Positions 45,571-53,241 of a DNA stretch of 64,000 nt are shown piece after piece. Position numbers and translations under genes: made by a program. The first letter of the stretch is position 1. Every line of letters starts with the position of its first letter. The notes beneath the pieces were generated by a model. That model was not told the DNA's origin, did no database searches, and saw only the letters and a program-made list of their open reading frames with translations. Source of the DNA: Faucicola sp041855445 (GTDB lineage: Bacteria > Pseudomonadota > Gammaproteobacteria > Pseudomonadales > Moraxellaceae); assembly GCA_041855445.1 (NCBI GenBank), contig JBHAEG010000016.1, positions 1 through 64,000 of the forward strand, written 5' to 3'.

Positions 45571-45648
45571 GATAAACCTTAAAAACAAAACTTGCGATTT
45601 TAGGCTGACAGTGTAAACTAACTGTTATTATTTTTCATTGGGCTTTTT

Positions 45649-46209
45649 ATGACGGCAATATTAGATTTTATTCCACTAATTGTTTTTTTTTATGTTGCTA
45701 ATAAGTTTGGTATTCTTGCGGCAGCAGGTGCGTTATTAGTTGCTACTATTGTGATTTATATTGTGCATTTTGTGAAACAAAAAGGCAAACTCAATAAACA
45801 ACAATGGGTTACATTAATTTTAACGGTAGTATTTTGTGGATTAAGTTTATTATTTAACGATGATAGCTTTTTAAAATGGAAATCAACAGTTATCAATGGT
45901 GTATTTGCGGTTGCATTATTGGTTAGCATGATGATTGGCAAGCCTTTATTACAACTTGCTATGCAAAGTATGTTTAATTTAACTAAATCAGGCTGGCAAA
46001 AATTAACGTTTGCGTGGGTGATTTATTTTATTATAATGGCAGTATTACAATATTACTTTGCTTTCCATACTTCCGAACAAACTTGGATTAATTTTAAAAC
46101 TTATGGCTGGCTACCTGTGATGATAGTATTTATGATAGGACAGTTTATGTTTTTAAAAAATCATATTAACCCCAATATTCAACAACCGTTAAATAATAAG
46201 GAAAAATGA
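45649..46209 (+). CDS. yciB: septation protein A family membrane protein
   Basis: A 186-residue inner-membrane protein with about five transmembrane helices. MTAILDFIPLIVFFYVANKF and the later GKPLLQLAMQ segment are typical of the YciB/IspZ family, which is linked to cell division and envelope integrity. Its stop overlaps the start of the YciI gene by four bases (ATGA), so the two are translationally coupled. Confidence 0.93.
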   Translation: MTAILDFIPLIVFFYVANKFGILAAAGALLVATIVIYIVHFVKQKGKLNKQQWVTLILTVVFCGLSLLFNDDSFLKWKSTVINGVFAVALLVSMMIGKPLLQLAMQSMFNLTKSGWQKLTFAWVIYFIIMAVLQYYFAFHTSEQTWINFKTYGWLPVMIVFMIGQFMFLKNHINPNIQQPLNNKEK

Positions 46210-46508
46210 TGCCACTTTATGTATTGATTGGGCATGATGTGCCAAATAGTAGCGAACAACGCCAAGCCACTCGCCCAGCTCATCTGGCACGACTACACGC
46301 ATTGCAGGCAGAAGGTCGTCTAGTAATAGCAGGGCCAACGCCTGTTGCCCATGGTGAAACAACAATGACGGGTAGTGTGGTCATTGCTGAATTTGCAGAT
46401 AATGAGGCTGTTGAGGCATGGGCAAGTGCTGAGCCATATTTACATGCTGGCGTTTATAGTCATGTAGATATTAAACCGTTCATTCAGGCATTGCCAACAT
46501 CGAAATAA
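46206..46508 (+). CDS. yciI: YciI family protein
   Basis: A 100-residue small protein of the YciI family (dimeric alpha/beta barrel). The family's conserved residues appear in YVLIGHDVPNS, RPAHLARLHALQAEGRL and the C-terminal DPY-like region (SAEPYLHAGVY). The biochemical role is not established; the fold resembles muconolactone isomerase. It overlaps yciB by four bases. Confidence 0.9.
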   Translation: MMPLYVLIGHDVPNSSEQRQATRPAHLARLHALQAEGRLVIAGPTPVAHGETTMTGSVVIAEFADNEAVEAWASAEPYLHAGVYSHVDIKPFIQALPTSK

Positions 46509-46524
46509 TTTGCACGGATTGATT

Positions 46525-46929
46525 ATGTTAGCGAAACAATTTTTTGTAAAAACCTTGTTAATCATGATGCTAGGCAGTATGGCAACTGTCGGCTATACTG
46601 CTCCTGAAGTGGTGGTGAATGACCCAAAAACAGGCAAACCACTTGCCAATCAACCAACTACCGATGAAAACCCTGCACCTGCTCCCAATCAACCAACCCT
46701 TGCCCAACTCACCGCCCCTAATCAACAACAATTGTCAAAAGCAAATGAAAAACTGTTAGCGAATAATGCGGAATTACAACGTCAAGTTGATAGTTTAACC
46801 ACGCAAGTAAATGTTTTAGTAAATGAACGTAGTGGACAGTTGTTTATTTACGGAGCAATGACTGCCATTATTAGTATTATTTTAGGTTCATTTATTGGCT
46901 GGGCTATCGGTCGGCGGGCTCGTTGGTAA
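46525..46929 (+). CDS. small membrane-anchored coiled-coil protein
   Basis: A 134-residue protein. The ATG at 46525 is chosen over the TTG 15 bases upstream because the signal peptide begins there (cut near YTA). A Pro/Asn/Thr-rich region is followed by a short coiled coil (LANNAELQRQVDSLTTQVNV) and one C-terminal transmembrane helix ending in RRARW. The C-terminal layout recalls the SH3-TM protein YgiM, but there is no SH3 domain. Probably the last gene of the yciB-yciI unit. Function unknown. Confidence 0.65.
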   Translation: MLAKQFFVKTLLIMMLGSMATVGYTAPEVVVNDPKTGKPLANQPTTDENPAPAPNQPTLAQLTAPNQQQLSKANEKLLANNAELQRQVDSLTTQVNVLVNERSGQLFIYGAMTAIISIILGSFIGWAIGRRARW

Positions 46930-46957
46930 GTAAAAAATTATTAAATTAGTCAAGATA

Positions 46958-48928
46958 ATGCACCAACAAAACCCCCATTGTATCAATACCGCTGATATTA
47001 TTTGGCAAACAGACGATTTAGGGCAAGCTGTTCCTATTTCGTCAATGTTTGGCGATGTATATTTTTCCAAAACTGACGGCTTGGCAGAAAGTCGCTATGT
47101 ATTTTTACAACATAATCAATTAGCACAACGTTTTAGCACATTGGCAGATTATGAAACTTTTACTATTGGTGAAATTGGTTTTGGTACGGGATTAAATATA
47201 TTAGCAACTTGGCAACTTTGGCAACAAGTTCGCCCTGATAATCATAGCCGACTACATATTATCACTACTGAAAAATTTCCTTTGTGCCAGACCGATTTAC
47301 AAAGGGCTTTAGATTGTTGGCAAGAATTAACCCCTCTTGCCAAACAACTATTAGCAAATTACCCACCACCATTGGCAGGTTGTCATCGATTAAATTTTTT
47401 TGCAGATAGGCTAACTTTGGATATTTGGTTAGGCGATGCAACTGATAGTCTAGCACAAATCACAGGTAATTCTCATATTAACGCTTGGTTTTTAGATGGA
47501 TTTGCCCCTGCGTGTAATCATGAGCTGTGGGCAGAGCAACTTTTTCAACAACTTCAACGACTTTCTGGAGAAAATACTACATTATCAACGTTTAGTGTAG
47601 CAAGTGTGGTAAAACATGGTTTAACACATCATGGATTTTCTGTAAAAAAAGTTAAAGGTTTTGGTAAAAAACGTGAAATGCTAACAGCAGTTTTTTTAGC
47701 CAATATTCAAGAAAATCTACCGATTGAATTGAACAAAAAACCACAATATATCCATAAATACCCTCGAAAAACTAAAACAATTCAGCCAAGTTTTACCCTT
47801 CCTACTTTGTCAGATAATACAAAAAAATTATCTATCGCCATTGTAGGTGCTGGGGTGGCAGGGTTAAGCTGTGCTTACGCATTAGCAATGCGAGGGCATA
47901 AAATAACATTGATTGATAAAACGGCACCACTTGCCGAAGCCTCTGGCAACCCTCGAGCATTTCTTGCTCCAAAGCTGACCAGCTTGCAACGAATGACAAC
48001 AAATTTACATGCTATTGGTTATTTGGCAGGCAGTCGTTTTTATCAAAATTTAGCCAAGCAATCGAACTTAGCAATTTTTCAGCAAACAGGTTGTTTAGAT
48101 TTATTATCGCATAACCGCATTGAGTTATCCGAAGTCAATGATTTTCCTATGGCGTTTGCCCAGTTGCGTTCTGCAACACAGGCTGAAAATTTAGCAGGTG
48201 TGCCAACAGGCGAGGCAATTTTTTTAGAAAAGGCAGGGTTAATTCATACACAAAATTTTGCTAAAGCAGTTTTAACTGAAAAAAATATTCAATTTATTCA
48301 AGATGAATTATTGGATTTTTATCAACAAAATCACCATGTTATACTAAATTTCACCCATCAATCACATCAAGTGTTTGACCATGTAATTATTTGTACCGCA
48401 TTGGATACTTGTCAGTTTTTACCAAACATTCGTCCATTTAATTACAGTCGTGGGCAAGTCAGTTGGTTTGCGATATCATCTAATCATCTTCTGCCAAAGT
48501 TACCATTAAAATATGGCGGTTATTGCACATGTTTTGATGAAAATAAACAGGCGTACTTTTTGATGGGGGCAAGTTTTGTTCGTGATACATTAGACACGAC
48601 AGCAAAAGAGGCTGACCACTTGATGAATATTGAAACTTTAAAAGAAGCCGTGCCTGAGTTAGCAAATAATTTAAACGTTTCAACAAGTTGGCATGGACGG
48701 GCGGGCTTACGTTCGCAGACTGTGGATTATTTGCCGTTAGTTGGGCAGGTAGGTTCGGCAAATAGTCGAGTTTGGACGTTTTCGGCGTTGGGTTCAAAAG
48801 GATATGCGTATGCCCCGATTTGTAGTGAGTTGTTGGCTGGGTTGATTTGTGGTGAGATTTTACCATTAGGAAAAAATATGCTAGAGCGATTATACCCAAA
48901 TCGAAAAAGTGTTACAAAAAAAATTTAG
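46958..48928 (+). CDS. mnmC: bifunctional tRNA wobble-uridine modification enzyme MnmC
   Basis: A 656-residue fusion that completes mnm5s2U34 in tRNAs for Glu, Lys and others. The N-terminal methyltransferase (about 1-240) has the SAM motif IGEIGFGTGLNILATW and WFLDGFAPACNHELW. The C-terminal FAD oxidase (about 280-650) begins IAIVGAGVAGLSCAYALAMR, with ASGNPRAFLAPKLT and the end GSKGYAYAPICSELLAGLIC. Length is normal (E. coli 668). Its last third is duplicated downstream around a toxin-antitoxin pair. Confidence 0.95.
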   Translation: MHQQNPHCINTADIIWQTDDLGQAVPISSMFGDVYFSKTDGLAESRYVFLQHNQLAQRFSTLADYETFTIGEIGFGTGLNILATWQLWQQVRPDNHSRLHIITTEKFPLCQTDLQRALDCWQELTPLAKQLLANYPPPLAGCHRLNFFADRLTLDIWLGDATDSLAQITGNSHINAWFLDGFAPACNHELWAEQLFQQLQRLSGENTTLSTFSVASVVKHGLTHHGFSVKKVKGFGKKREMLTAVFLANIQENLPIELNKKPQYIHKYPRKTKTIQPSFTLPTLSDNTKKLSIAIVGAGVAGLSCAYALAMRGHKITLIDKTAPLAEASGNPRAFLAPKLTSLQRMTTNLHAIGYLAGSRFYQNLAKQSNLAIFQQTGCLDLLSHNRIELSEVNDFPMAFAQLRSATQAENLAGVPTGEAIFLEKAGLIHTQNFAKAVLTEKNIQFIQDELLDFYQQNHHVILNFTHQSHQVFDHVIICTALDTCQFLPNIRPFNYSRGQVSWFAISSNHLLPKLPLKYGGYCTCFDENKQAYFLMGASFVRDTLDTTAKEADHLMNIETLKEAVPELANNLNVSTSWHGRAGLRSQTVDYLPLVGQVGSANSRVWTFSALGSKGYAYAPICSELLAGLICGEILPLGKNMLERLYPNRKSVTKKI

Positions 48929-49054
48929 GTTGGTACAAATTCCAACCCATACTTTTATCAAATGTTTATTATTACAAATGTTAATTATTGCCAAGGTCGC
49001 AAATCCACAATTTTTATCACTTCCGCTGTTTGTTTATCAATTAACACCGTCATA
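48557..49054. repeat. direct repeat, copy A (mnmC end plus tfpZ end)
   Basis: About 498 bases covering the last part of mnmC, its stop, the short gap, and the last 23 codons of tfpZ on the other strand. Copy B lies at 49882-50363. Long stretches are identical (for example the end of the mnmC coding part and the CAAGGTCGCAAATCCACA segment), with patches of divergence at the 5' side. Confidence 0.9.
48986..49054 (-). pseudogene. 3' fragment of tfpZ
   Basis: The last 23 codons of the pilin accessory gene, ending in the same stop as the complete copy at 50294. It encodes the tail ending VIKIVDLRPWQ. It has no start and is the right end of the duplicated unit. Confidence 0.85.
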
Positions 49055-49110
49055 GTTGGACACTTGGCAATTTTCCCAACCATTCGCCCGTTTAATTATC
49101 GTCGTGGGCA
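49055..49110 (+). pseudogene. internal mnmC fragment
   Basis: About 55 bases resembling mnmC at 48403-48459 (the stretch encoding LDTCQFLPNIRPFNYSRGQ), diverged. It abuts the tfpZ fragment directly, marking the join between the two tandem units. From here to vapC at 49145 only scraps remain. Confidence 0.7.
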
Positions 49111-49144
49111 GATGGGTACTGTAGATAGTCGGATAGCGTAGTTA

Positions 49145-49537
49145 TTACCAAATGACTAATAAATCATACAATGCATAATGACTATCTGCACTTATCAATG
49201 CTAAATCATTCGCCATTGCCTGAGCAATGAGCATTCTGTCAAACGGGTCTCTATGATGAAATGGCAAATTTTGTAAAATTGTCACTGCCTGCCATTTCAT
49301 ATCCAATAATATAACTTGTTTATCTACCAGCAAATTTTGATAAATAATTTGCCAATTATCAGCTAGAACTATTTTTCCCAGACTAGCTTTAATTGCAATT
49401 TCGTTCATGCTTAACAAGCTATAATATAGTTGATTATTTGGATTTTGAATAATATCTTGTACTTGTTTTGAGAGTTTATTTGGCTGACTTAATAACCAAA
49501 TAATCACATGCGTATCAAGTAAATAACCTTTCGTCAC
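49145..49537 (-). CDS. PIN-domain toxin (VapC-like)
   Basis: A 130-residue PIN-domain nuclease. The acidic active site is intact: D8 (LLDTHVIIW), E46 (MNEIAIK), D97 and D100 (RDPFDRML), D118 (SADSHY). The FHHRDPFDRMLIAQA signature is characteristic of this toxin subfamily. VapC toxins cut tRNA or rRNA. It overlaps the antitoxin gene upstream by four bases, the usual pairing. The pair sits inside the second copy of the mnmC/tfpZ duplication. Confidence 0.92.
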   Translation of the reverse strand: MTKGYLLDTHVIIWLLSQPNKLSKQVQDIIQNPNNQLYYSLLSMNEIAIKASLGKIVLADNWQIIYQNLLVDKQVILLDMKWQAVTILQNLPFHHRDPFDRMLIAQAMANDLALISADSHYALYDLLVIW

Positions 49538-49752
49538 ATATAATCTCTAAAATCATCTAAAGGTTTATCAAAATCATCTGCGATATAAGTCACTAAACCT
49601 TCTGCACCGCCAAGCTGTCTTTGATTAACATGTGGGGTTTGCTGTTGAATAAACTTTTTAAACGCTTGTAAAATAGACTGTTCATCATATACGCCAACCG
49701 CTTTTGCCTGTGCCACAATATCATCAGGAATATTTAAAATAAATGTTGTCAT
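49534..49752 (-). CDS. antitoxin of the PIN-domain toxin
   Basis: A 72-residue protein preceding and overlapping the toxin gene by four bases. MTTFILNIPDDIVAQAKAVG suggests a ribbon-helix-helix-like N-terminus; the C-terminal acidic tail (DDFDKPLDDFRDYM) is suited to wrapping the toxin and blocking its active site. It probably represses its own promoter. The region 49753-49881 upstream is AT-rich and presumably holds that promoter. Confidence 0.82.
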   Translation of the reverse strand: MTTFILNIPDDIVAQAKAVGVYDEQSILQAFKKFIQQQTPHVNQRQLGGAEGLVTYIADDFDKPLDDFRDYM

Positions 49753-49881
49753 ATTGACTGCCTTTATATTAGTTTCTTTAATTTTAACAAATATCTGATA
49801 AAAAGCCTATGATTGATTACTTACATAATAAGTAGTATAAGTAAGATATATCACATCATACATAACATTTAACTAACATAT

Positions 49882-50253
49882 TTTTTGATGGGGGCGGGTT
49901 TTGTGCGTAACACTTTAGATACTTCGCCTAAAGATGCTGACCACTTGATGAATATTGAAATTTTAAAAGAAGCCGTGCCTGAGTTAGCAAATAATTTAAA
50001 CGTTTCAACAAGTTGGCAAGGTCAAGCTGGTTTACGTTCGCAGACGGTGGATTATTTGCCGTTAGTTGGGCAGGTGGGTTTGGCAGATAGTCGAGTTTGG
50101 ACGTTTTCGGCGTTGGGTTCAAAAGGATATGCGTATGCCCCGATTTGTAGTGAGTTGTTGGCTGGGTTGATTTGTGGTGAGATGTTGCCATTGGCGAGAC
50201 AGATGGTGGAACGGTTATCGCCAAATCGAAAAAGTGTTACAAAAAAAATTTAG
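49882..50253 (+). pseudogene. 3' fragment of mnmC (second copy)
   Basis: The last 122 codons of an mnmC copy, in frame to the same C-terminal end (NRKSVTKKI). It lacks the methyltransferase and FAD-binding parts, so it is not functional by itself. Compared with the complete gene it has clustered substitutions near its 5' end and in its last 20 codons, with identical stretches between. Confidence 0.88.
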
Positions 50254-50363
50254 GTTGGGGCAAATTCCAACCCATACTTTTATCAAATGTTAATTATTGC
50301 CAAGGTCGCAAATCCACAATTTTTATCACTTCCGCTGTTTGTTTATCAATTAACACGGTCATA
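49882..50363. repeat. direct repeat, copy B
   Basis: About 482 bases matching copy A at 48557-49054, running from the mnmC 3' part through the intergenic gap into the end of the complete tfpZ. Copy A has a 16-base insertion-like difference near 48968 relative to this copy. Confidence 0.9.
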
Positions 50364-51028
50364 TCTTGGGCATTGGCTTTTAGTGGTAGAAAACCGTTTG
50401 CTGTCGGATATTTGGCTAAAATAGTTTTTACTTGCTCTGGTGGGTTGTATTGATTTAATTTTGCTAAATCCTGAGCCCGTTTTTGTATTGTTGCTTTTGA
50501 CTGTTCAAGTGGTGCATATAATTCTGGACGCTGAGATGGAGCAATACCCGAACCAATTTCCTCAAACAGAATTTTTTGTTTAATTTCTAAATCATCAGGA
50601 ATAACCGATGTAACATATTTTGCTCCTGTTAAATTCATTGTTTGATATTCAGGTTTTGCTTTATCTATTTGACGTAAATCGATTTCGTTCGCTCGTACTA
50701 GGTCAAACCTATCAATATTATAGACAATCCATACAGGACGACCTTCATATACGTTATACAAACCGTATACTAAAGCTCCAAATTGCAATAAACCAATGAC
50801 TATCAAATCAAATTTGAGTGTTTTTTTTCCTTTTTTATACACAATCAATGTTAATAATGGACCTAAAACAATATCTATACCTAAAAGTAATAAAAAAATA
50901 TGGGTAACGCCCGTTGCTTTATACAAAGGATTAGGGTTCCATACACCATATACGACTAAAACTGTTATCAATGCTATCACTAGGCTAATGGATAAATGTA
51001 TCAAAAACGCTCTTATTTTATCTTTCAT
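50294..51028 (-). CDS. tfpZ: type IV pilin accessory protein (TfpX/TfpZ family)
   Basis: A 244-residue inner-membrane protein with about four N-terminal transmembrane segments (HLSISLVIALITVLVVYGVW; FLLLLGIDIVLGPLLTLIVY; LIVIGLLQFGALVYGL) and a soluble C-terminal domain. GIDIVLGPLLTLIVYKKGKK is characteristic of the TfpX/TfpZ accessory family encoded beside pilin genes in Pseudomonas, Acinetobacter and Moraxella, where it aids assembly of its cognate pilin. It follows the second pilin by 21 bases. Its last 23 codons are duplicated at 48986. Confidence 0.9.
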   Translation of the reverse strand: MKDKIRAFLIHLSISLVIALITVLVVYGVWNPNPLYKATGVTHIFLLLLGIDIVLGPLLTLIVYKKGKKTLKFDLIVIGLLQFGALVYGLYNVYEGRPVWIVYNIDRFDLVRANEIDLRQIDKAKPEYQTMNLTGAKYVTSVIPDDLEIKQKILFEEIGSGIAPSQRPELYAPLEQSKATIQKRAQDLAKLNQYNPPEQVKTILAKYPTANGFLPLKANAQDMTVLIDKQTAEVIKIVDLRPWQ

Positions 51029-51049
51029 TTTATCTATATCTTTTTATTG

Positions 51050-51595
51050 TTAGCGACATTGGGCTGGGGCATACATATTTTTCAAAGGTTTTGTGGGTAC
51101 AATCACCGTAATACCATCATCAGTAGCTGATAGATTACTATCAGAGGCACAGCCCCAGTCAATACTACCAGACACACCAGAAGAAATTGCCGTGTTTAAA
51201 GCTAATCCTTTTCCACCATTTGATTGACCATCTCTTACCCAAGGCGTTAAAGTTAATTCGTTATTTGTTGGTGCAATACCAACACTTGTAGGGTTAAAAC
51301 TAATCGTAATTACGCCTGTTGTTTCATTCATTAAAACCGAGTTTACAAATTTAGAGTTTGCTCCTGTATTTGATGAGCGACTATTCCATATTTGTGCCGT
51401 TTGGCGTAAATCATCACGACTCACCACAGTTTCACCTATCAGCGATTTTGTATGTGCAGATAAGTTCAAACCTTCAATCACTCTCGCCCGAATGGTATAG
51501 TTTTGATAGGCAGGCAATGCAATAGCAGATAAAATCCCGACAATTGCAATGACTATCATCAGTTCAATTAATGTAAATCCTCGTTGATGTTGCAT
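51050..51595 (-). CDS. type IV pilin, second copy
   Basis: A 181-residue class IVa prepilin. The ATG at 51595 is used (GGA seven bases upstream; the TTG four codons earlier is not). Short leader, then RG/FTLIELMIVIAIVGILSA with the processing glycine and Glu5. The C-terminal end carries a disulphide pair (DWGCAS and YAPAQCR). The N-terminal 40 residues are nearly identical to PilA, while the globular domain differs widely. It lies between pilA and tfpZ on the same strand. No sigma-54 promoter was seen directly upstream. Confidence 0.93.
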   Translation of the reverse strand: MQHQRGFTLIELMIVIAIVGILSAIALPAYQNYTIRARVIEGLNLSAHTKSLIGETVVSRDDLRQTAQIWNSRSSNTGANSKFVNSVLMNETTGVITISFNPTSVGIAPTNNELTLTPWVRDGQSNGGKGLALNTAISSGVSGSIDWGCASDSNLSATDDGITVIVPTKPLKNMYAPAQCR

Positions 51596-51703
51596 ATTTT
51601 TATCCAAAGTTTATATGAAACAAACACATATTAAATCATTTATTGTTTATCACAAATAAATACAGATAAAACTACAAAAATTCCGACTTATCTGTTTTTT
51701 GAC

Positions 51704-51735
51704 AAAAAAACCCTCGCCAATGGCAAGGGTTTTTG
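51704..51735 (-). terminator. terminator after pilA
   Basis: On the minus strand AAACCCTTGCC pairs with GGCGAGGGTTT (one wobble pair) and is followed by T residues. It should end most pilA transcripts before the second pilin gene. Confidence 0.85.
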
Positions 51736-51753
51736 ATTTTATACGTGGTTAGA

Positions 51754-52284
51754 TTAACGGCATTGTGCTGGTGCATATTTTGGTAATAAAGAACCTTTAG
51801 TACTAATTGTAACGTTTTGGTCAGTAGCAGATACATGCGAAGAAGAAGCGCAACCCCAATCTAACGCACCTGATTCACCATCTGCTAATGCAGCAGCTAA
51901 TGCTTTACCAGCTGCATTAACACGTACCCATGGTGTTAAAGTTAATGTTTCTTCGCCAGTCTTAACACCAACTGAATCAGGGATATATTTAATGGTAATA
52001 ATACCTGTGGTATTCTCCATTTGTACACTCTCTACAAACTTAGAAGTTGCACCTTTACCACCCGCCTGAGCATTCCAAGTATCTGCTGTACGTTTTAAAT
52101 CAGCCATAGAAGAAACTTCTGTAGAAACCATTGTTTTTGCTGGCTCTGCTAAACCTAAACCTTCTGTAACACGGGTACGCACTGTATAATCTTGATATGC
52201 TGGTAATGCAATCGCTGCCAAAATACCGATAATCGCGATAACAATCATTAATTCGATAAGAGTAAAACCTTTTTGAGCGTTCAT
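51754..52284 (-). CDS. pilA: major type IV pilin PilA
   Basis: A 176-residue class IVa prepilin. Leader MNAQKG, cut before FTLIELMIVIAIIGILAA (Glu5 present), followed by the long N-terminal helix. The C-terminal disulphide region runs from DWGCASSS to KYAPAQCR. AAGGAG ribosome site. A sigma-54-like promoter lies about 170 bases upstream and a strong terminator follows, marking it as the highly expressed subunit. It sits next to the minor-pilin operon, with a 537-base gap between them. Confidence 0.95.
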   Translation of the reverse strand: MNAQKGFTLIELMIVIAIIGILAAIALPAYQDYTVRTRVTEGLGLAEPAKTMVSTEVSSMADLKRTADTWNAQAGGKGATSKFVESVQMENTTGIITIKYIPDSVGVKTGEETLTLTPWVRVNAAGKALAAALADGESGALDWGCASSSHVSATDQNVTISTKGSLLPKYAPAQCR

Positions 52285-52334
52285 AATGAACTCCTTTAAT
52301 ATAAAAAATCTAAAATTTGTTAGGTATCTGTGTA

Positions 52335-52383
52335 TAGATAATCGAGTTAGGTGTTTAGGTTAGGTTAGGTGACCGATTATCTA
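52335..52383 (-). promoter_or_regulatory. hairpin with CCTAA repeats in the pilA leader
   Basis: TAGATAATCG at 52335-52344 pairs perfectly with CGATTATCTA at 52374-52383. On the pilA strand the 29-base loop contains four CCTAA units. It lies between the sigma-54-like promoter and the pilA start, so it would be in the 5' untranslated mRNA. Confidence 0.65.
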
Positions 52384-52450
52384 TTTAGCAATTTTCTTTC
52401 AGGATTTGGTGAACTTCGCTGTTGAGAACCTTGCTTTCTTGATATAATTA

Positions 52451-52467
52451 TTGCATTCCCTATGCCA
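52451..52467 (-). promoter_or_regulatory. sigma-54-like promoter of pilA
   Basis: On the minus strand TGGCATAGGGAATGCAA carries the -24 GG and -12 GC at the correct spacing of the TGGCAC-N5-TTGCA consensus (two mismatches). It is about 170 bases before the pilA ATG. Pilin genes in Pseudomonas and Moraxella are known to use sigma-54 with PilR. Confidence 0.72.
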
Positions 52468-52564
52468 ACTTTTTTTATGCAGATATTTTGATTTGGCTTT
52501 ATAGTGTTTAAATTAAAGTTAAAGATAAACGGTTATTTACTCGGAATGAACGGTCAAAGCGTTT

Positions 52565-52690
52565 TGTCAGTGCTGACGGTTTTTGTCAGATGTGATTTTT
52601 CTGGGAAATACCAATGTTATTTTTTGACCATCATTGCTAAAATCTGCCTACTATAATTTGTCAGTTTGGTAAATTTTTTGAAGTTTGACA
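52565..52690. promoter_or_regulatory. repeated TGTCAG/TGACAG motifs upstream of pilA
   Basis: TGTCAG occurs at 52565, 52584 and 52659, and TGACAG near 52685, with CTGAC at 52573. They lie 100-220 bases upstream of the sigma-54-like promoter, the place expected for PilR enhancer sites, which in P. aeruginosa contain TGTC repeats. The remaining bases up to 52821 show no gene. Confidence 0.45.
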
Positions 52691-52821
52691 GTTTTTATTC
52701 AGAAAAAATCTATAAAATGGGGGAGTTTTGAGGGTTTTTATTAGAAGATTTAAATAATATCATTGATTTTATTTGAAAAAGTTACTCATGTTTGCATAAA
52801 CAACCAAGAGTTTTATGTAAT

Positions 52822-53238
52822 TTAATGGTGAAACTCCGCCTCTTTTCCGCACATCTTTTGATGATTGGTTAATCGACATTTTAGCCCTTGAGCATTTAAC
52901 GTCAAATCACCATCGTTTTCCATCATTGTACCAATCTTGGGCTGGGCAGTGATTTGCCAGTCTTCAGATAATGGCGAGGGATTAATCGTTACATGATATA
53001 ATGGCTGTTGCTTGGGATAGTCACCTATCATGGTCGTAACATCAATATGTTGATAACTACCTTTTATTAGTTTTTGATTTTCGATACTACTGGCGATATG
53101 GTGCATTTGTGCCATCATCGCAGTACGCTTAGTTTTTATGACATGACGTTGATAGCTAGGATAGGCAATACTTGCTAATACTGCAATCACCACAAGGGCA
53201 ACTAATATTTCAACTAAACTAAATCCTTGATTTTTCAT
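52822..53238 (-). CDS. minor type IV pilin (PilE-like)
   Basis: A 138-residue prepilin with a very short leader (MKNQG) cut before FSLVEILVALVVIAVLASIA; Glu5 is present. A helix continues to about residue 55 (RTAMMAQMHHIASSIENQKL), then a small globular end with a disulphide pair (LKCRL and MCGKE). It is the last gene of the minor-pilin operon, three bases after the preceding pilin gene. PilE-type minor pilins help prime pilus assembly with PilV, W and X. Confidence 0.88.
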   Translation of the reverse strand: MKNQGFSLVEILVALVVIAVLASIAYPSYQRHVIKTKRTAMMAQMHHIASSIENQKLIKGSYQHIDVTTMIGDYPKQQPLYHVTINPSPLSEDWQITAQPKIGTMMENDGDLTLNAQGLKCRLTNHQKMCGKEAEFHH

Positions 53239-53241
53239 TTT

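Noticed and set aside
48480..48899. An antisense gene over the mnmC end, with a similar frame at 49928-50224
   Set aside because: The two antisense frames resemble each other only because the underlying mnmC segment is duplicated; composition is shadow-like and there is no ribosome site.
49882..50253. A short free-standing FAD protein gene
   Set aside because: It is a duplicated 3' fragment of mnmC without start signals or the cofactor-binding part.
50294..52284. Invertible pilin switch of the Moraxella bovis type
   Set aside because: The two pilin genes are in the same direction, and no invertase gene or flanking inverted repeats were seen.
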